64,000 nt of DNA from Rusavskia elegans (GCA_011316305.1 SAUG01000025.1:310001-374000), one strand, 5' to 3'. Counted from the first letter of the stretch, positions 1 through 13,200 are shown. Notes: a model not told the origin generated them from the letters alone. Numbers and translations are program-made.

Positions 1-3000
1 GCTTCGTCGGCCTCATCCTCATCTTCTTCACCATCAGATGTCGGTTCGCCAAGTGCTCGCAGTCGTTTCTAGATCCCGAACATCAGTAATTGCATATAGA
101 TACGGTGAAAATCTGTGAATTTACCCTATCTTTAGATCTCTTTTCTTCAAGATCTCCGAGGACCATAAGGAGATCATCCAGTTCCGTCTGGACTGTTTTT
201 CTCGCAGCTTCCTTACCTTCAGCCTCTTCCTGCAATCGAGAGGCTCTGGAGTCGGCATCCACGCATCTGTCTTCAGCGCGTTGTAATCGTGTTTCCAAGT
301 CGGATAACTTCGTCGAATAATCTTCATGTGCGGTCTGAAGGTCCTGTACGTGCTCCCGACCAGACTTTTCCAACTCTGCTTTTAGCCTTGCTATCGTAGA
401 TTTTAGGTCTTTGATCTCGGCTTCATCCCTTTCGCGAAGTCGATCAAGCGATGCTTCGCCGTCGGCTTTTAGCTTTTGCATATCATCCTGAAGCTGTCTT
501 ATCTCCGTTTCGTGCTGACGTTTTAGATCTTGCTGCATACTTCGACTTTCCCTCTGAGTCCTTTGCAACTCCTCTTCATGATGGCGCTGCAATGCTTCAT
601 TGACATTCCTTATCCGATTCAGTTCAGTTGCAGCGGAATCCTGAGCCTTCCGATGGTCAGCCTGTTCTTGTCCGAGTTTTCGCTCCAATGTCAAAACATC
701 TGATTCGAGCTTCTGGATTGACTGGCTACGGTCGTCGACTTGCGCCTTCAGTGAGTCTACTAGCTCGCGTGAGATGCCCTTTTGGATGCCATTGGCAACC
801 ACCGGTACCTCGAGCCCTGGAGCACGATCAATGGCTCGCACCATGCGACTGAAGTTGTCCTTGACGAATTCGACGAACGTTTTATCGAAGTAGACTTCGG
901 GAAGCCCCCCCGATGGACTCGAGGTCAGATCCTGGGGCAAGACCTCAAAGTTGCGTATCAATGGATGTTCCCTGAGCCTAGTGATTTGGTCGATGTATCG
1001 TTCCCGGCCAAGGCGTGTCGTAAGGATCTGATGAATTGTATCTCGAGGGACGGGGGAGTCTTTGGTGGAGAATTCGTAGACAGTGCCCAGTAGGATTGCG
1101 CAAAGACCTGAAGCAAGAGTGCGTGACTGGTTGTTTTGGCTCACAAACTGTACGATGCTCTGGATAATGCTTCCTTCGCTGAGGAAATCGTTCACCGCGT
1201 CATGATCTTCATACAACCAGGAGCACAAAATCGTAAGGTAAGCGATAGAGATTCGTTCGTCCTCCATGTTTTGCTCTGCCGAGATGAGGTTCCCTGCTAG
1301 AGCCTGGATGCAGGTGACTACTTCTTCGCCACTCTCAGCATCACCTTCAGTCACCTGCATAGCCGTACTTTTGGCTTCAAAATCTTCGTGCAATAAGTGG
1401 AATAGAAGGACAGCAGCAATCCATAGACGATAAGGGTCTCCGCTGTGGCTGACACCATTTTGGATGAGGATTGTAAGGATGTTGTCAGGCTCCGTTTCAT
1501 CCGATGTGTGACCCTCGATGGCCCTCCTCAGGAAGAAAAGCCGTATAGGAGTATGACCTTGCATGTAGGCTTTGATGCACTCACAGCAGGCAAGCCGAAC
1601 ATCAAAGGCCTGCAATGAGGATGTGACGAGTGCAACTTCAAGTAACGCTGATATAACGTTGTCTCTAGAGGAAGCTGTATCGTTCGTGTGGCCGTTGACC
1701 TGAATGGCAGGCTGTTGAGGATTGGGAGATGGGACGTCGAGTTGCGCAAAAGCTTCTTGCAACTGGGCGTTACCTCGAATCAAGTCTGCTGCGGTCGCGA
1801 GAGCCTGAAGATGTACATGAGTCAGTGGTTCTCTACAGCAGAGGCCTCAAGACTACCTCAGCCCTGATATTCAGATCCATCGCAGAATGGAAAGCAACTT
1901 CCAAGACTTGGACAAGAAGCCCGTTCTGCCAACAAGATCGTTGGTTGGCTTGCGTCCCAATGCTTCCTCGAATTAGAAATAGGCGTATGACTGCGAGTAG
2001 TCCCCATACGTTTTTGTCCTGCTGCGGGCGAGCCCACTGTGGGACACCTTCCGAGGAGCTGTGTGCCTCCAAAACATCGGATAACACGGAAGCAAGCTTC
2101 TTCATCCACCCGCTCTCTCGAAACAAATTTTGGTTGGATATGTTAAGCCGTAGGAGATTGGCAAGCAGAGACAAGCAGTCTTGAACGGGAATTCCTCCAT
2201 GGGTCAGTGACCCTTCGGCGTCAATTATGCCGAATACCCTGTCGAACGCATTTTCATATGCCACAACCTTCTGCAATTCGGTAGAAGAACGCGTGAGTGA
2301 CACGAGAAGTAGAAGTCCCTCTGGAATTGGGCAGAGTCAGAATAGATACAATGTATATAGCTGCAAGAACCGTGCAATTCATACCGCTGCGTACAGCCTC
2401 CCGTTTGTCATCAAGTACAGCTACCAGCCTCGAAACGCCCACGGGTGACGTGCCTACACACTCCTGCGTACGCTCTGGCCTTGCAGTGGAAATAGCAGAT
2501 ATCAGTTGCAGTGAATAGAGGCGAGAATAAAAGTCGTAGGACTCGAGGAGATCTAGCAAGACGGTGATATTTTCTTGCCGCTATTCGCTTGATTCAGTTC
2601 TTGTCTAGCTTCTTATGCTGTTCCACTCACTTGGGTGAACTCGTCTGCAAGCCATAGTGCGATATCGTCGGATGCTTCAGGCTGGAACTCGTCAATCTTC
2701 GGTCTTCTAGAATGGACGTCTACGGACACTTGACTCATCCGGATTGAAGAGCATCAACAATGTCTCCAGGGTGTTCTTTGTTGTATCCACGTCCTCGAGA
2801 TCTTTGCTGAGACATCTGATGAGGTTGCGTAGACCGCCCGATGCTACAGAAGCAGGCCATTGTTTCGCAAAGCTTCTCAGTCCCAATATAGCGGCGCGTC
2901 GATCTTCGAGTAATGTAGCACTTTGCAAACGCCCACACAATGTATCGATCGTAGCCGTGGCATTCTGCTTTGCGGGTGCTTGTGCTTCCAGGATTCGAAA

Positions 3001-3003
3001 CAT
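1..3003 (-). CDS. USO1: USO1/p115 vesicle tethering factor (3' end outside window)
   Basis: General vesicular transport factor that tethers ER-derived vesicles to the cis-Golgi as a long homodimer. Exons on the minus strand are 2728-3003, 2631-2681, 2385-2580, 1857-2320, 125-1804 and 1-68 (continuing off the window); all phases agree and give about 911 visible residues. The first roughly 300 residues read as the armadillo-like Uso1/p115 head (LEDRRAAILGLRSFAK, SDDIALWLADEFTQ, DFYSRLYSLQLISAIS, EGSLTHGG). A long coiled coil rich in Glu, Lys, Arg and Gln follows from about residue 640, and the last visible exon is the acidic tail typical of the family. The 2682-2727 intron is only 46 nt with a GTCCGT donor, chosen because it restores the conserved head sequence. 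The ATG at 3003 starts with the family motif MFRILEAQAPAKQ. The gene is divergent from RAT1. Identification is from family knowledge and is secure. Confidence 0.95.
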
Positions 3004-3466
3004 GCTTTCAGGCGTCTCTTGTCCATCTGCTCACACATGACTGTTTCGAGATATTTTGGCGTCGGCTCCGTCTCTTTGCAAGCCGTTGCATGTCATCGTT
3101 TCACACCGTAGCAATGCCAGCGCATGGCATCAGGCATAAATTGTTTTTATATGACGTCAGAGCCGCGAGAGCCGCAGCTCCGGACACATAGACTAGCACC
3201 GATGCAATATATACGCAAGTCCGGAGTCACTTTAAGTTTAAACCTCGTTGAAGGGTAAAGCAACTTGTAAATTACTTCGCAGTCGCAACAAGTTATTCCA
3301 GCAAGTCCAGTAGCAACTAAAACCCGCGATCGAAGAACTTCGCCGCTGCAAACTGGGGTCTTACATCTTGATCGCTCTTCACGGCAATTTGGGTGCAGGC
3401 TGGTACCATACTACCAGGCAAGCGCATTTGGTGAAGGAGCGCACCCTCCTCTTTTAATCCGCCGAG
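3004..3466. promoter_or_regulatory. Divergent intergenic region USO1/RAT1
   Basis: These 463 bp separate the start codons of USO1 and RAT1 and must hold both promoters and 5' leaders. I see no ORF of interest, no clear TATA box and no repeat. That it works as a shared promoter is inferred from position. Confidence 0.5.
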
Positions 3467-6400
3467 ATGGGTGTTCCTGGTATTGAAGCTGTTCGAAATA
3501 TTCTTATCAGACCTTTGCTGACAACTATAGCTCTCTTTCGATGGCTATCGAAAAAATATCCCAAGATCATTTCTCCAGTCATCGAAGACCAGCCTGGCAA
3601 TGTCGACGGAGAAGAAGTCCCGGTTGATACGACCAAAGTAAATCCCAATGGCGAAGAGTTTGACAATCTCTACTTGGACATGAATGGCATTGTTCACCCC
3701 TGCTCTCATCCTGAGGACCGACCTCCACCCGCCAACGAGGAAGAGATGATGTTAGCAGTGTTCGAATACACGGACCGCGTCGTCAACATGGTCAGACCCA
3801 GGAAGCTTCTATTGATCGCTGTTGGTATGTCTACAATCCCAGGAGTGTTGGATGAATGGCCCCTTGCGAACCTCTGCAAATTCTCCAGTCATGCTATCAG
3901 TCGTCTAGGGAAAAAAAGAATAAGTGTAAATTCTTCTAATTTTAAAATAAAAGCTAAAAAAATCAGTTTTACTTCATCGCACACAAGTCACAAAGAAATG
4001 TGTTGACGCTAATCGCTGTACATAGATGGAGTCGCCCCTCGCGCAAAGATGAACCAACAACGCTCGCGTCGTTTCCGCTCTGCCCAGGAGGCCAAAGAGA
4101 AGGATGACGATAAGGAGGAATTTTTGAAAATGCTCAAGTCAAAGAACGGTGGCGTATTAAAAGAAGATTCTGCCGCAACGATCCAAGAGAAAACATGGGA
4201 TAGCAATGTTATAACTCCAGGAACGCCCTTCATGGACATTCTTGCGGCTTCTCTACGCTACTGGTGTGCCTATAAAGTCAACACTGATCCTGCGTGGGAA
4301 AACATGAAGGTCATTATCTCCGATGCGACCGTTCCTGGCGAAGGGGAGCACAAAATCATGGAATTCATTAGGTCCCAAAGGTCGTCACCCGAGCATGATC
4401 CAAATACTCGTCATGTGATATACGGTCTTGTAAGTATTGAGTCACTTTTGCTGCTGAACTCGCTGACACGATTTCAGGATGCTGATCTTATCATGCTTGG
4501 TCTTGCAACACACGAGCCCCATTTTCGTGTACTCCGTGAGGATGTATTCTTTCAGGAGTCCAAGGGAAGAACCTGCCGAATTTGTGGTCAGAAAGGACAC
4601 ATTGCCGAGGCTTGCAAAGGTGAAGCAAAAGAGAAGGACGGAGAATTTGACGAGAAGGATCGAGCATTGCCAAAGAAACCATTCATTTGGCTTCATGTGT
4701 CTATTCTACGTGAATATTTGGAGGCAGAGCTTCATGTGCCACAGCAACCATTTCGTTTCGACCTTGAACGAGCTCTCGATGACTGGGTTTTCATGTGCTT
4801 CTTTGTTGGTAACGATTTTCTTCCCCATTTACCAAGTCTTGATATCAGAGAAGACGGTATTGACACACTGATTGCCATCTGGCGAGACAACATACCGGTC
4901 ATGGGTGGCTATGTTACCAAGGACGGCCACGTTGATCTTGAGCGAGCGCAATTCATCCTTGACGGGCTGGCTAAACAGGAAGATGCTATATTTCGACGGA
5001 GGCGTCAGACCGAGGAGCGTAGAGATGCTAACGCCAAAAGACGAAAGATAGAGTATCAAAATCGCGAGAATAGTCGTAATGCCACTTCGGGAAGCTACGA
5101 TCAGAATGGGCGACGCAAATCGCCAGACTACAGCCCAACTCCGAACAGTGCAGGACGAGGAAAAGCTCTCGACCCACGTGTAGCTCCTCCAGAGCTTGCC
5201 CTATTCAAACCAAGCAGAGCCCCACTTACAAAGGAAGATAAAGCCATCACACATGATTTTGTGGTCAACCGAGGGGGAGTTTCCCAGGCCAATCAAGCGA
5301 ACAAGAGCGCTGCCGCAGTCCTGAAGAGTCAACTGCTCGGTAAGAAAGACGCCAATTCAGCCGCTGTCTCGACGGATGAATCAGACGTCGGGGATGTTGC
5401 GAATCAATCGGCAGCCCAGGATGTTGTGGATGGTGTCAAGACGCCTGCTTCTGCGTTAGGAAAGCGGAAAGCAGAGCTTATGGAAGATGACGAGACGGGA
5501 AACTCAACGCCCGCCACGCCGGAGAGCGTATCCAAAAATGCAGATCCGGATGAACTACCACCTGACAACGTCCGCTTGTGGGAAACAGGCTATGCCGATA
5601 GATATTACGAGAACAAATTCAAGGTGGATCCAAAAGACATCGCGTTCCGAAACGAGGTGGCCAGAGCCTACACCGAGGGTCTGGCATGGGTTCTGTTATA
5701 TTATTTTCAGGGATGCCCTTCGTGGACTTGGTATTACCCATACCACTATGCGCCTTTCGCGGCCGATTTCGTCGAGCTTCAGAAGATGGACATCAAGTTT
5801 GAAAAAGGCCGGATATTCAAGCCATTCGAGCAGCTGATGGGCGTCTTACCTGCCGCTTCCAATCATGCAATACCCGAGGTTTTCAGATCTCTCATGAGCG
5901 ATGACGATAGTGACATTGTCCATTTTTACCCCACAGAATTCCCGATCGATCTCAATGGTAAGAAATTTGCATGGCAAGGAGTGGCACTACTGCCCTTCAT
6001 CGACGAAAAACGGCTACTGGATGCAATGGCAACGAAATATCCACTGCTGTCAGCCGAAGATGCTGCGCGTAACGAGATGGGTAGGGACGTTCTCATCATG
6101 TCTGACCAACATCCACTGTACGAAGAAATTGCGATGAACTTCTACTCCAAGCGGCAGGGATCACCCAAGTATAAGTTGAATCCGAAGATCAGCGGAGGAT
6201 TGGCTGGCAAAGTCGAGAAGAACGAGCAATACGTCCCGCAGAGCTCGCTGATCTCTCCCTTGACTGAGGGCGGCATGCCTGACCTACCGGCTGATCACAG
6301 TATCAGGTATACGACTCCAATGTCCATCATTAGATATTCCACTAACATATCCACAGCGTCCATTACGAAATGCCTAAATCATCCCACGTGCACAAATCAA

Positions 6401-6888
6401 TGCTCCTCCGTGGCGTTCAGCCGGCCCCTCCAACCCTCAACCGTGAAGACATCGAAGCAACGAAACGCGCGGCAGCTCACTCCGGTCGATCCTTTGGCGG
6501 CGCCCCCTTACGAGGCAACGGTCGCGGCCGAGGCGGTGGTCGTGGTGGTGGTGGCGGTGGAGGTCACATTAACTACGGCGACGACAGACCAAACCCCTTC
6601 GCCGCTCACGTCAAGCCCGGCTACGCGCCTCCACCTCCAACACATTTCCAAGGCGGTCGAGGACCACCGCCGATGCCGCCGCAAGGCTGGGTCCCTCCTC
6701 CGCCTGGCGCGCAATACAACGGATATGGTCCTCCTCCCAGACCGGGTTTCAATGATTTCCATCCTCCTCCCGCGGTGAACGGATATCATAGGGGCCCACC
6801 TCCTCCTCCGGGAAATGGCTATTATGCTGGGAATCAGGGTTATGGTCCGCCTCCGCCCCAAGACTGGCGTTACAATGGTCAAAGATAG
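3467..6888 (+). CDS. RAT1: 5'-3' exoribonuclease 2 (Rat1/Xrn2)
   Basis: Nuclear 5'-3' exoribonuclease that degrades 5'-monophosphate RNA, acting in torpedo termination of RNA polymerase II, rRNA 5' processing and RNA surveillance. Exons 3467-3479, 3531-3824, 4026-4429, 4478-6306 and 6357-6888 give 1023 residues with consistent phases. The N-terminus MGVPALFRWLS forms only after removal of intron 1. Nuclease motifs with acidic metal ligands are visible: [32 protein letters not shown] and GNDFLPH. A CCHC zinc knuckle ([14 protein letters not shown], about residue 269) is the insertion usual in fungal Rat1. The C-terminus after about residue 850 is low-complexity RG-, G- and P-rich. Intron 2 is 201 nt and AT-rich, far longer than its neighbours. 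Identification is very secure. Confidence 0.96.
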
Positions 6889-7432
6889 GGGATGGTCTGT
6901 AAGATATGGCTGCCGCGAAGGTCACATGGCCTGGCTTCGCAATGCTTGTACATTATGGTATGAAGAAGCTGCGTCGAAAACAGATTTAGTTGATTGAGCT
7001 TCACTAGAGAGAGAGACAAATCAATAGTTCCATGTCGTGGGTTATCGGCAAATTGATGCTTCTTATCTCCGTGCACGAGCCATGTGCAGAATCTCACGCT
7101 AGGTGAGCTAGCTTCGGCCCGCGGCAACCTTATCTACTCAGCCTCATCTTCCTTTGACCCCTTCTCTCATCCCTTTTGCTCCTTTCATAAGCATAAATTG
7201 TCAGTATGTATTTTTCATGTCAGAAAACAAGCTAATCAGCAATTCAGCACTACGCAGATTGATAAAGGACCATTCGCTATCTCAATACACCAACTACAGC
7301 GCGTTCATGAAGATGGAAACTACATATATCACCAATATCAATCAAGGCATATCTCCTCTCCTCCCCGTTTCCATCCACTGCCGCAACCCAATCCCCGTCC
7401 CCATCTTCCCTACCTTTCGCACACCCATTTCC
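6889..7432. other. Intergenic, 3' flanks of RAT1 and the 87-aa gene
   Basis: These 544 bp lie between two convergent stop codons, so they should hold both 3' UTRs and terminators. The part after about 7350 is C-rich on the plus strand. I see no conserved ORF or RNA gene here. Confidence 0.5.
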
Positions 7433-7821
7433 CTACTTCCCCTTCCCCATCCTCTCACAATCCCGCTCAAACCTCCTCGCATCCTCTCTCGTCCCGCCCG
7501 TCTCTTTCATATACCCATTCGCGATCTTGCGATCTGGTTTCTGACCGACGGCGAGCTGTTCGTGCGTTTGTGGTTGGTTTTTCCAGGATTGGAGCTGATA
7601 TTGTTGCGAAGAGGATGTCGAACGGCGAGTGGGGTTCGAGGCGTCTTGGAAATATGAGGATGAAGAGGAAGGGTGGTGGGAGGGGTGGGAGCTATGGGGG
7701 GTAAGGGGGTTTCGTTAGTGAGTGTTGTTGGGGAAGAAGGGGCAAGGGATATAGGGGTTGGGTAGGAGGGGGTAAGCTTAGGAAGGCGTGATGGAATGGA
7801 AGGGAGGGAGGTATACGGCAT
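7433..7821 (-). CDS. Small protein of unknown function, 87 aa
   Basis: Unrecognised small gene found by splicing. Exon 1 is only 5 nt (7817-7821: ATG CC), followed by a 125-nt intron (7692-7816) with a GTATAC donor, a CACTAACG branch site and a CATAG acceptor. Exon 2 (7433-7691) is open to a TAG. The product starts MPSHPSHH, then has a Ser-rich stretch, SYFQDASNPTRRS, and a hydrophilic tail including QLQSWKNQPQTHEQLAVGQK, KIANGYMKETGG and DARRFERDCERMGKGK. There is no signal peptide or membrane segment. Support: the ATG follows an AAAACAAAA context, the intron signals are good, the codons look used, and a TATAAAA sequence on this strand lies about 210 bp upstream (8028-8038). A mitochondrial or nucleic-acid-binding role is conceivable but unsupported. 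It is convergent with RAT1. Confidence 0.6.
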
Positions 7822-9122
7822 TTTTGTTTTTTGGGTTAGGCGATGATTGGAAGACGTTGTGGAGGAGGTTATGCTCTTGAAGATTGCTTTGCTGGCAGAA
7901 ATAGAAGGAGCTTGGAAGATATGATGGTTGCTGATTCTCTGCTATGCTTTGGCCGGACTGGGTCTCATCTTTAGGGAAAAAGGGTCTTGGGATCTCTGGT
8001 GATTGTATTTGAGGGTTTATCTCATACCTTTTATACCTGGGCCATGGGTGTCCTACCTGATTCCCCAGCTTGCCCAGACCGTAAAGTCCTCCATTTGAAA
8101 GGATGTAGAATAGAGATTTCCTCCGATCATCAATCCATCCCCCCAAATTCCAACGCAATAAAGACGTCCTGCTGCTCAGTCCTATACGCTCTCTTCCTTC
8201 TTTGTCATCATCAGGACGACTTCCTTGGTCCTGGACAGAGAAACAAAATCACTCATATCCCTTCGTGTACGAGAATACATGTTCCCCTTCCTCCTACCAG
8301 ACTCGTCATATCAGGTTACAAACCAATCGCAACGAGGCCATGCAACAGTCGGTGCCCCGATGAAGGATATCGTTCTAACGATTGCTTGGATACCACTGTG
8401 TTACTGCTACTTTGAATGGAAAGTGACTGTTAGCACAACCAATCAAGGGTTGGACTTCTATGAGCTGGAGGGCCCGGAGAACAGGTTGGCAGACACAGGG
8501 ATGGCCAATTCCTTCGTCCTTCATCATTAATAAAACCAACGGTAGCCAAAGCTGGCTAGGTCCTGGCTCGACAGCCAGATTGTGGTCTACCATCCCAGGG
8601 AGCTCCTGTCCGATAAAGTCCTCAAAGGAAGTGTGACGTCGCAATAGGAAAGAGGAGCGTTATCTTGTGATGGCCTGGAAGGTTCTTGTTGATGGAACAG
8701 GCTGCAGGCTGCTCTCGTCCTACTTGTCTTGTTTCAGGCCCTTGGATTGTAAGGACAAGTGAAAGCCGAAAAAGATAGCTAGATGTAGATTCTATGGATG
8801 GAAACATGCAACAGCAAATTTTGCAGAATGATCAGGAGGTGATTAGCGTCATAACCACAGGACGGAAGACGAGTTCATTGTGATAGAAGTTATTGGATTG
8901 CTATCGAATAATAATCTGTCTCGAGTAATGACTGTAAATCTCATGGTACCATGTCGTGAATCATTCAGAAATCGTAGTATGGTAAGAAATCATCCGGAAA
9001 AGCCGGTTCAACCGAGCTCCTCATCAAAGAAAGTACACGAAGGGGAAACGAAGGTCAAGATACTGGTGAATGTTGGTTCCGCCGCTGCAGCTGTGCAGTC
9101 CATGAGATAACAGCAGATCCCA
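7822..9122. other. Intergenic upstream of the 87-aa gene, downstream of zinc-finger gene A
   Basis: These 1.3 kb hold the promoter of the 87-aa minus-strand gene (TATAAAA-like at 8028-8038) and the 3' flank of zinc-finger gene A. Short open frames exist on both strands, but none has recognisable sequence, splice logic or conserved motifs. No repeat or RNA gene was seen. Confidence 0.45.
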
Positions 9123-11231
9123 TCAGAAACTCCGCCGCACCTTATGTGCGTTGCTACGTCGTAACGGTAGCACATCTTCATGGACGATTCGACGATGTTT
9201 CATCAGGTTGTCTGGCCGTGAGTACTCTTTGGTGCAGCCATTGATGGGGCATTTGAACTTTTCTGGGCGACCATGGCAATATTGTATATGCCGCTTAAGA
9301 TTCGCTTTTCGGTCTTGAAACGAGCCATTGAATTCAGTTGCACACTGAAGACATTTAGATACACCTCTCGCCTTGCGGCTTTTGTCGGTTGTGGCTGTTG
9401 TGAAATCTGCCGAAACTGGGGACCCTTCGGTTGATGTGGGTTGGGTACTGGTGCTCGTTTGACTAGTCTCACCTGAGCTCCTATTGCTCAACGGCAAAGA
9501 CGGCAGAGGCTTCGAAGGACTTGGCGCTGCGACCGGTATCAAAGGAGAGAGCCGTGATTCATCGGCGTGTGCTCCTTGTGCTCCGTCGGACGATAGCGGC
9601 GAAACAATCGAGGATGAATTTGTGAAATTATTTTTCAGCGATCCCAGTGGACTTATAGTCCATAGTTGCTCTTGATATTCTGTTGTGTGATGCGCATCCT
9701 CGGAGAACAGAGGAACGGGATACAAGGTTCGCTTGCCGGCGTCGTAGAGTCTGGGAATTGGATCAGACCTGGGATGTGTTAGGCTCGGCGAAGACAAGTT
9801 GGGCTCTCTGAATGCATACGGTGCTGTCATGTCTGGATTACTCGTGGGGTTGTTGTAAAGTTGGTCCTGATAATCACTATGCGAAGTCTCTTGGCCAATT
9901 GATTTGTTATGATTAGTTGATGTTGGGGTCTGGGGAAAGCGGCCTAGTGGCGACTCAATCGTGCTTTGACCAGACTGCAGACTGACGCAGTTCCTCTTAG
10001 TCGTTGTAGGATCATGGTGGCGGTCCATGTAAGGACTCACAGGAGGGGAGAAGGGTTCGTTGGGGTGGGAAAACGAGGACTGCTCAGAGTGATACATAGT
10101 ATAGTTATCGATAGGTAATCTGTTAGTAGAAGATCCATATTGTGGAAAGGTGAACCGGCTAGGCGCGGTGCCTGAGCGCCGGGCTGGTGTCTCCAGCTGG
10201 GCTTCTTCTTTGGCTGAAGCCTGGCGTTGCGGCATTTGCTCAGGCAAGACAGACAGATGGGTAGGATATGCGGGTCGAGGGTGATTGTCGTTCGAGAATG
10301 GCTTAGAAGAAGGCCAGCGATATTCCGTGTTTGAATTGAATGCAGTAGAGCCGTCGAGCTCCAGTGGCTGGCGATGATCAAAGTCATCGCTTAGTTCTGC
10401 CGGCACAGGGATATAGTTGGTCCATTGCTGGCTGCCTTGTGGCTCCGACGGTTGACTATGTTGCGCTTCGAGCTCTGGAGTAGGGTAGAAACCAGCTCGC
10501 TTAAGCGCCAGGGCAAACTCCACGGCTCCAATGACGGGATACTGGATTGGTTTCGTATCCTTACTCATTGATCCATCAAGTTCTGAGACAGAAGCGGTAC
10601 TTTGTTCCCATACAGATTCAAACGCATCGTTCGTCAAGTTTTGAACAGTTTCTTCGCCGAGGCCCATACTAGTAGGAAGTCTAAGCATTTGAGATTGGGG
10701 AAATAGACCAAGCTTAGAGGCTAGATGCTTCAGGAGCCGAGCGGTAGCGTTGTTGGAGTTTGTCTTTTCCTGTGTTGGGCGCCTAGGACAGTCGGAAACT
10801 TCCGAAGAAGGCTCAACTTTAGAGCAGCTGGATAAAACGGGTCCTGATTCGGCGAAATGTTCGCCACGATTGCAGAAGGGACACCAATACCAGGAGTTCG
10901 AGAGCCAAGCGCAGCGAGCCAGATGAGAGAGACAAGATCTCAGATTATCGAAGTTGATCGAACATCCAATTAAAGGACACTTGAGCTGGGTCCCAACGGC
11001 CTCGTCTCCACCACTATAAAGCTCGTAGGCAACCCAATGCTGAAAGGCTAGCTGACGTTCCTCGGTAGAAAGGTTCGAGAGTTTCTTGGTACGACCAGAC
11101 GTCTGAAGATAGTTCTTGACCCTATCCAGCGCTTTTGGTCAGTCGAGTCCATGATGGAATGTCCGACAAAGAAATACTCACGCACAGGGTAAGGAATTCT
11201 GGTGTTGTCCTTTGCCGCCGATGCTAGGCAT
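9123..11231 (-). CDS. C2H2 zinc-finger protein, tandem paralogue A
   Basis: Putative transcription factor of 682 residues. Exon 1 is 11182-11231, the intron is 60 nt (11122-11181), and exon 2 is 9123-11121. I chose the ATG at 11231 because it gives MPSIGGKGQHQNSLPCAVK, which aligns without a gap to paralogue B. The N-terminal module has Cys65, Cys70, Cys80, His83, Cys87, Cys97 and Cys100 (KCPLIGC, HLARC, WYWCPFC) and probably binds zinc. A long Ser/Pro/Gln/Thr-rich middle follows. The C-terminal 85 residues carry two fingers: KCLQCATEF with His-His, then FKCPINGC with LMKHRRIVH. They end in RSNAHKVRR. Nuclear DNA binding is inferred from the fingers; the target is unknown. Unlike B, it lacks the second intron and the 19-residue repeats. 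Confidence 0.85.
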
Positions 11232-13200
11232 GCTCGATAGCAGAAAGAACTGGGAAGGGTACGGAAGTAGGTACCGCCATAGGATGCGAAGAGCGAGACA
11301 CTAAACAACTCCTGAATGTTGAATACCGAAATCCCAGAACGACATGAACAGGGCGTTCAGGACTGGATTTGTCCACCTTCGGGCGAAGAATCGAGGATAA
11401 GGTATATTTTTGTACCATTAAGCATCCGAGGACGACGTGGGGTTAGGACTACCTTATAAACCCTTGGCTGTTGCCGATACCAGCAAAGGACTTGATGAAT
11501 CGACCGAGCGGAGCCGCAAATGCGTCCTCCCAATAGGACCATACGAGCCATGCTTAGGATTGGGGATGATCGTATGCTATGCAGAGCGGTTGGTGTTCCT
11601 CGATAGACGTCCTTAGCTACTGAGAGATTAGGATTGGCGAATGGTAGCAGCGGTGGCCGCCGATCAGAGACACGTGATGGAAAATAGCTGCGGGAGGTCG
11701 ACGATTGAAGATGTCGGTCCTGCAGGACAGCTGTCGCTGAGAGCCTATGATCACCATTGGCGTTAGTAATAACCAGACAGACGGATGGCCTCCAAGCGGC
11801 CAACAAAGCTGACCCAACCACGGAAATCCGAGGGGGGGAAGGTGGGAGGAGCTTGTGGACGCTGAGCTGGCATGAGATGACCGAAAGAGTTCGTCTATGC
11901 ACAAAAATCGTCAATCCAGGCAGCTTCGCAGGACCATCCTGGGTCTGGCCATCTTCACCGGCGATTAAGGCATATACGAAATAAGGCAACAATTGGCGGC
12001 TCCACAACAGCCTTCAAGGACGAGTATCCGGGGATAGGAACAGCTTGGAGGGTCCTTCGAGCTCAATACCGTTGCATCGGAAGCCCACATCGACCAGATC
12101 GAAGTTGGAGCTGCCGAGGCTAGGACTGGCTTGGAGGCATGATCACCTGTCGTGGGCGTGTGCGGGAGGACGCTGCGCGCAGATAGTAAAGGACTGAGTG
12201 TTCGAGAGTGGATGGCGCAAGGCAAGAGGACTGAGGGCTCGAGAATAGATGGTGCAAGGGAAGCGGACTGCGCAAGTCTCGCAGTTTTGACGTTATCCTA
12301 GAAATGCAACGGTGCCGTCAGCTTGGAGTCTAATACTCGGAGGGATTAGGAGGTGGAAAGGCTGACGGTTGATGCGCCTTCTTAGGCAGCCGAAATATAA
12401 CGTCCGTTGGCTTAAAGAAGTAGGGGTTGGAATGATGGTGACGTTAGAAGGTGGAGTCCCCGGTATATACTGCCACAGCGGTAGTGCGCTTCTGCTTTGC
12501 CCCAAGACAGGCGATCGGGCTCCAGCAGGATGGAAATATAAAGTACCGTCTATACATGATTGTAGCATGAAGCCAGAGTATTCGCCTGGACCCCGCAAAG
12601 TCTCGAGCGGGGTGTTGGCCTCAAAGAAATCGGCCCAATTACAAGAAAAATACTTGGCGATCGAAGTCTTACCTCTATGGAACATTACGTTTAACACTGC
12701 GACAGGAGTCTCGTCTTCATAGGTCTCGATCGTGCGCCCAAACTTAGACCTTCTACTACAGCAACCAGTGAGATTGCTTGAAATTGTGAGGGCATGCCCG
12801 GGACGCAGGCTCGAACAAATAGAGCGAGGGTTATGAGAGCATCGCCGTACTAGGGCTTCTTATTTGAAATCCTAGGATTTTGTTTTCATTTTTCTGATCA
12901 TGCAAGTCTTGTTACGTGAAGGCCTGTCTCGCTGCAGTGTGAATCGCTCGGCGTGCCATGTCAAAAGTCAAACGCAGTAAGGGGCGTACAACAACCGATA
13001 CCTCGATAAGGGATATCTTTCTAATCATTGCTAAAATATCACCGTACAGCTGCTGAGTTAAATGAATGGGTCTCGTAACCAGATCGATAGTCTTGTAGGG
13101 ACTTGGATTGGTATCGGGTTCACAGGGGCACCTGGTGTGTTTTGCGCCACACGTTGCGATTGATTTTTGACAGGACGAGCTGGGTGGGTGCCAGGTAGGT

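Noticed and set aside
7084..7704. 206-codon plus-strand open frame with a Gly/Arg-rich end
   Set aside because: Low-complexity Pro/Ser/His sequence that is mostly the reverse strand of the better-supported 87-residue gene.
11357..12007. 216-codon minus-strand open frame upstream of zinc-finger gene A
   Set aside because: No recognisable motif, and the matching DNA in unit B has no comparable frame, so it looks like an open stretch by chance.
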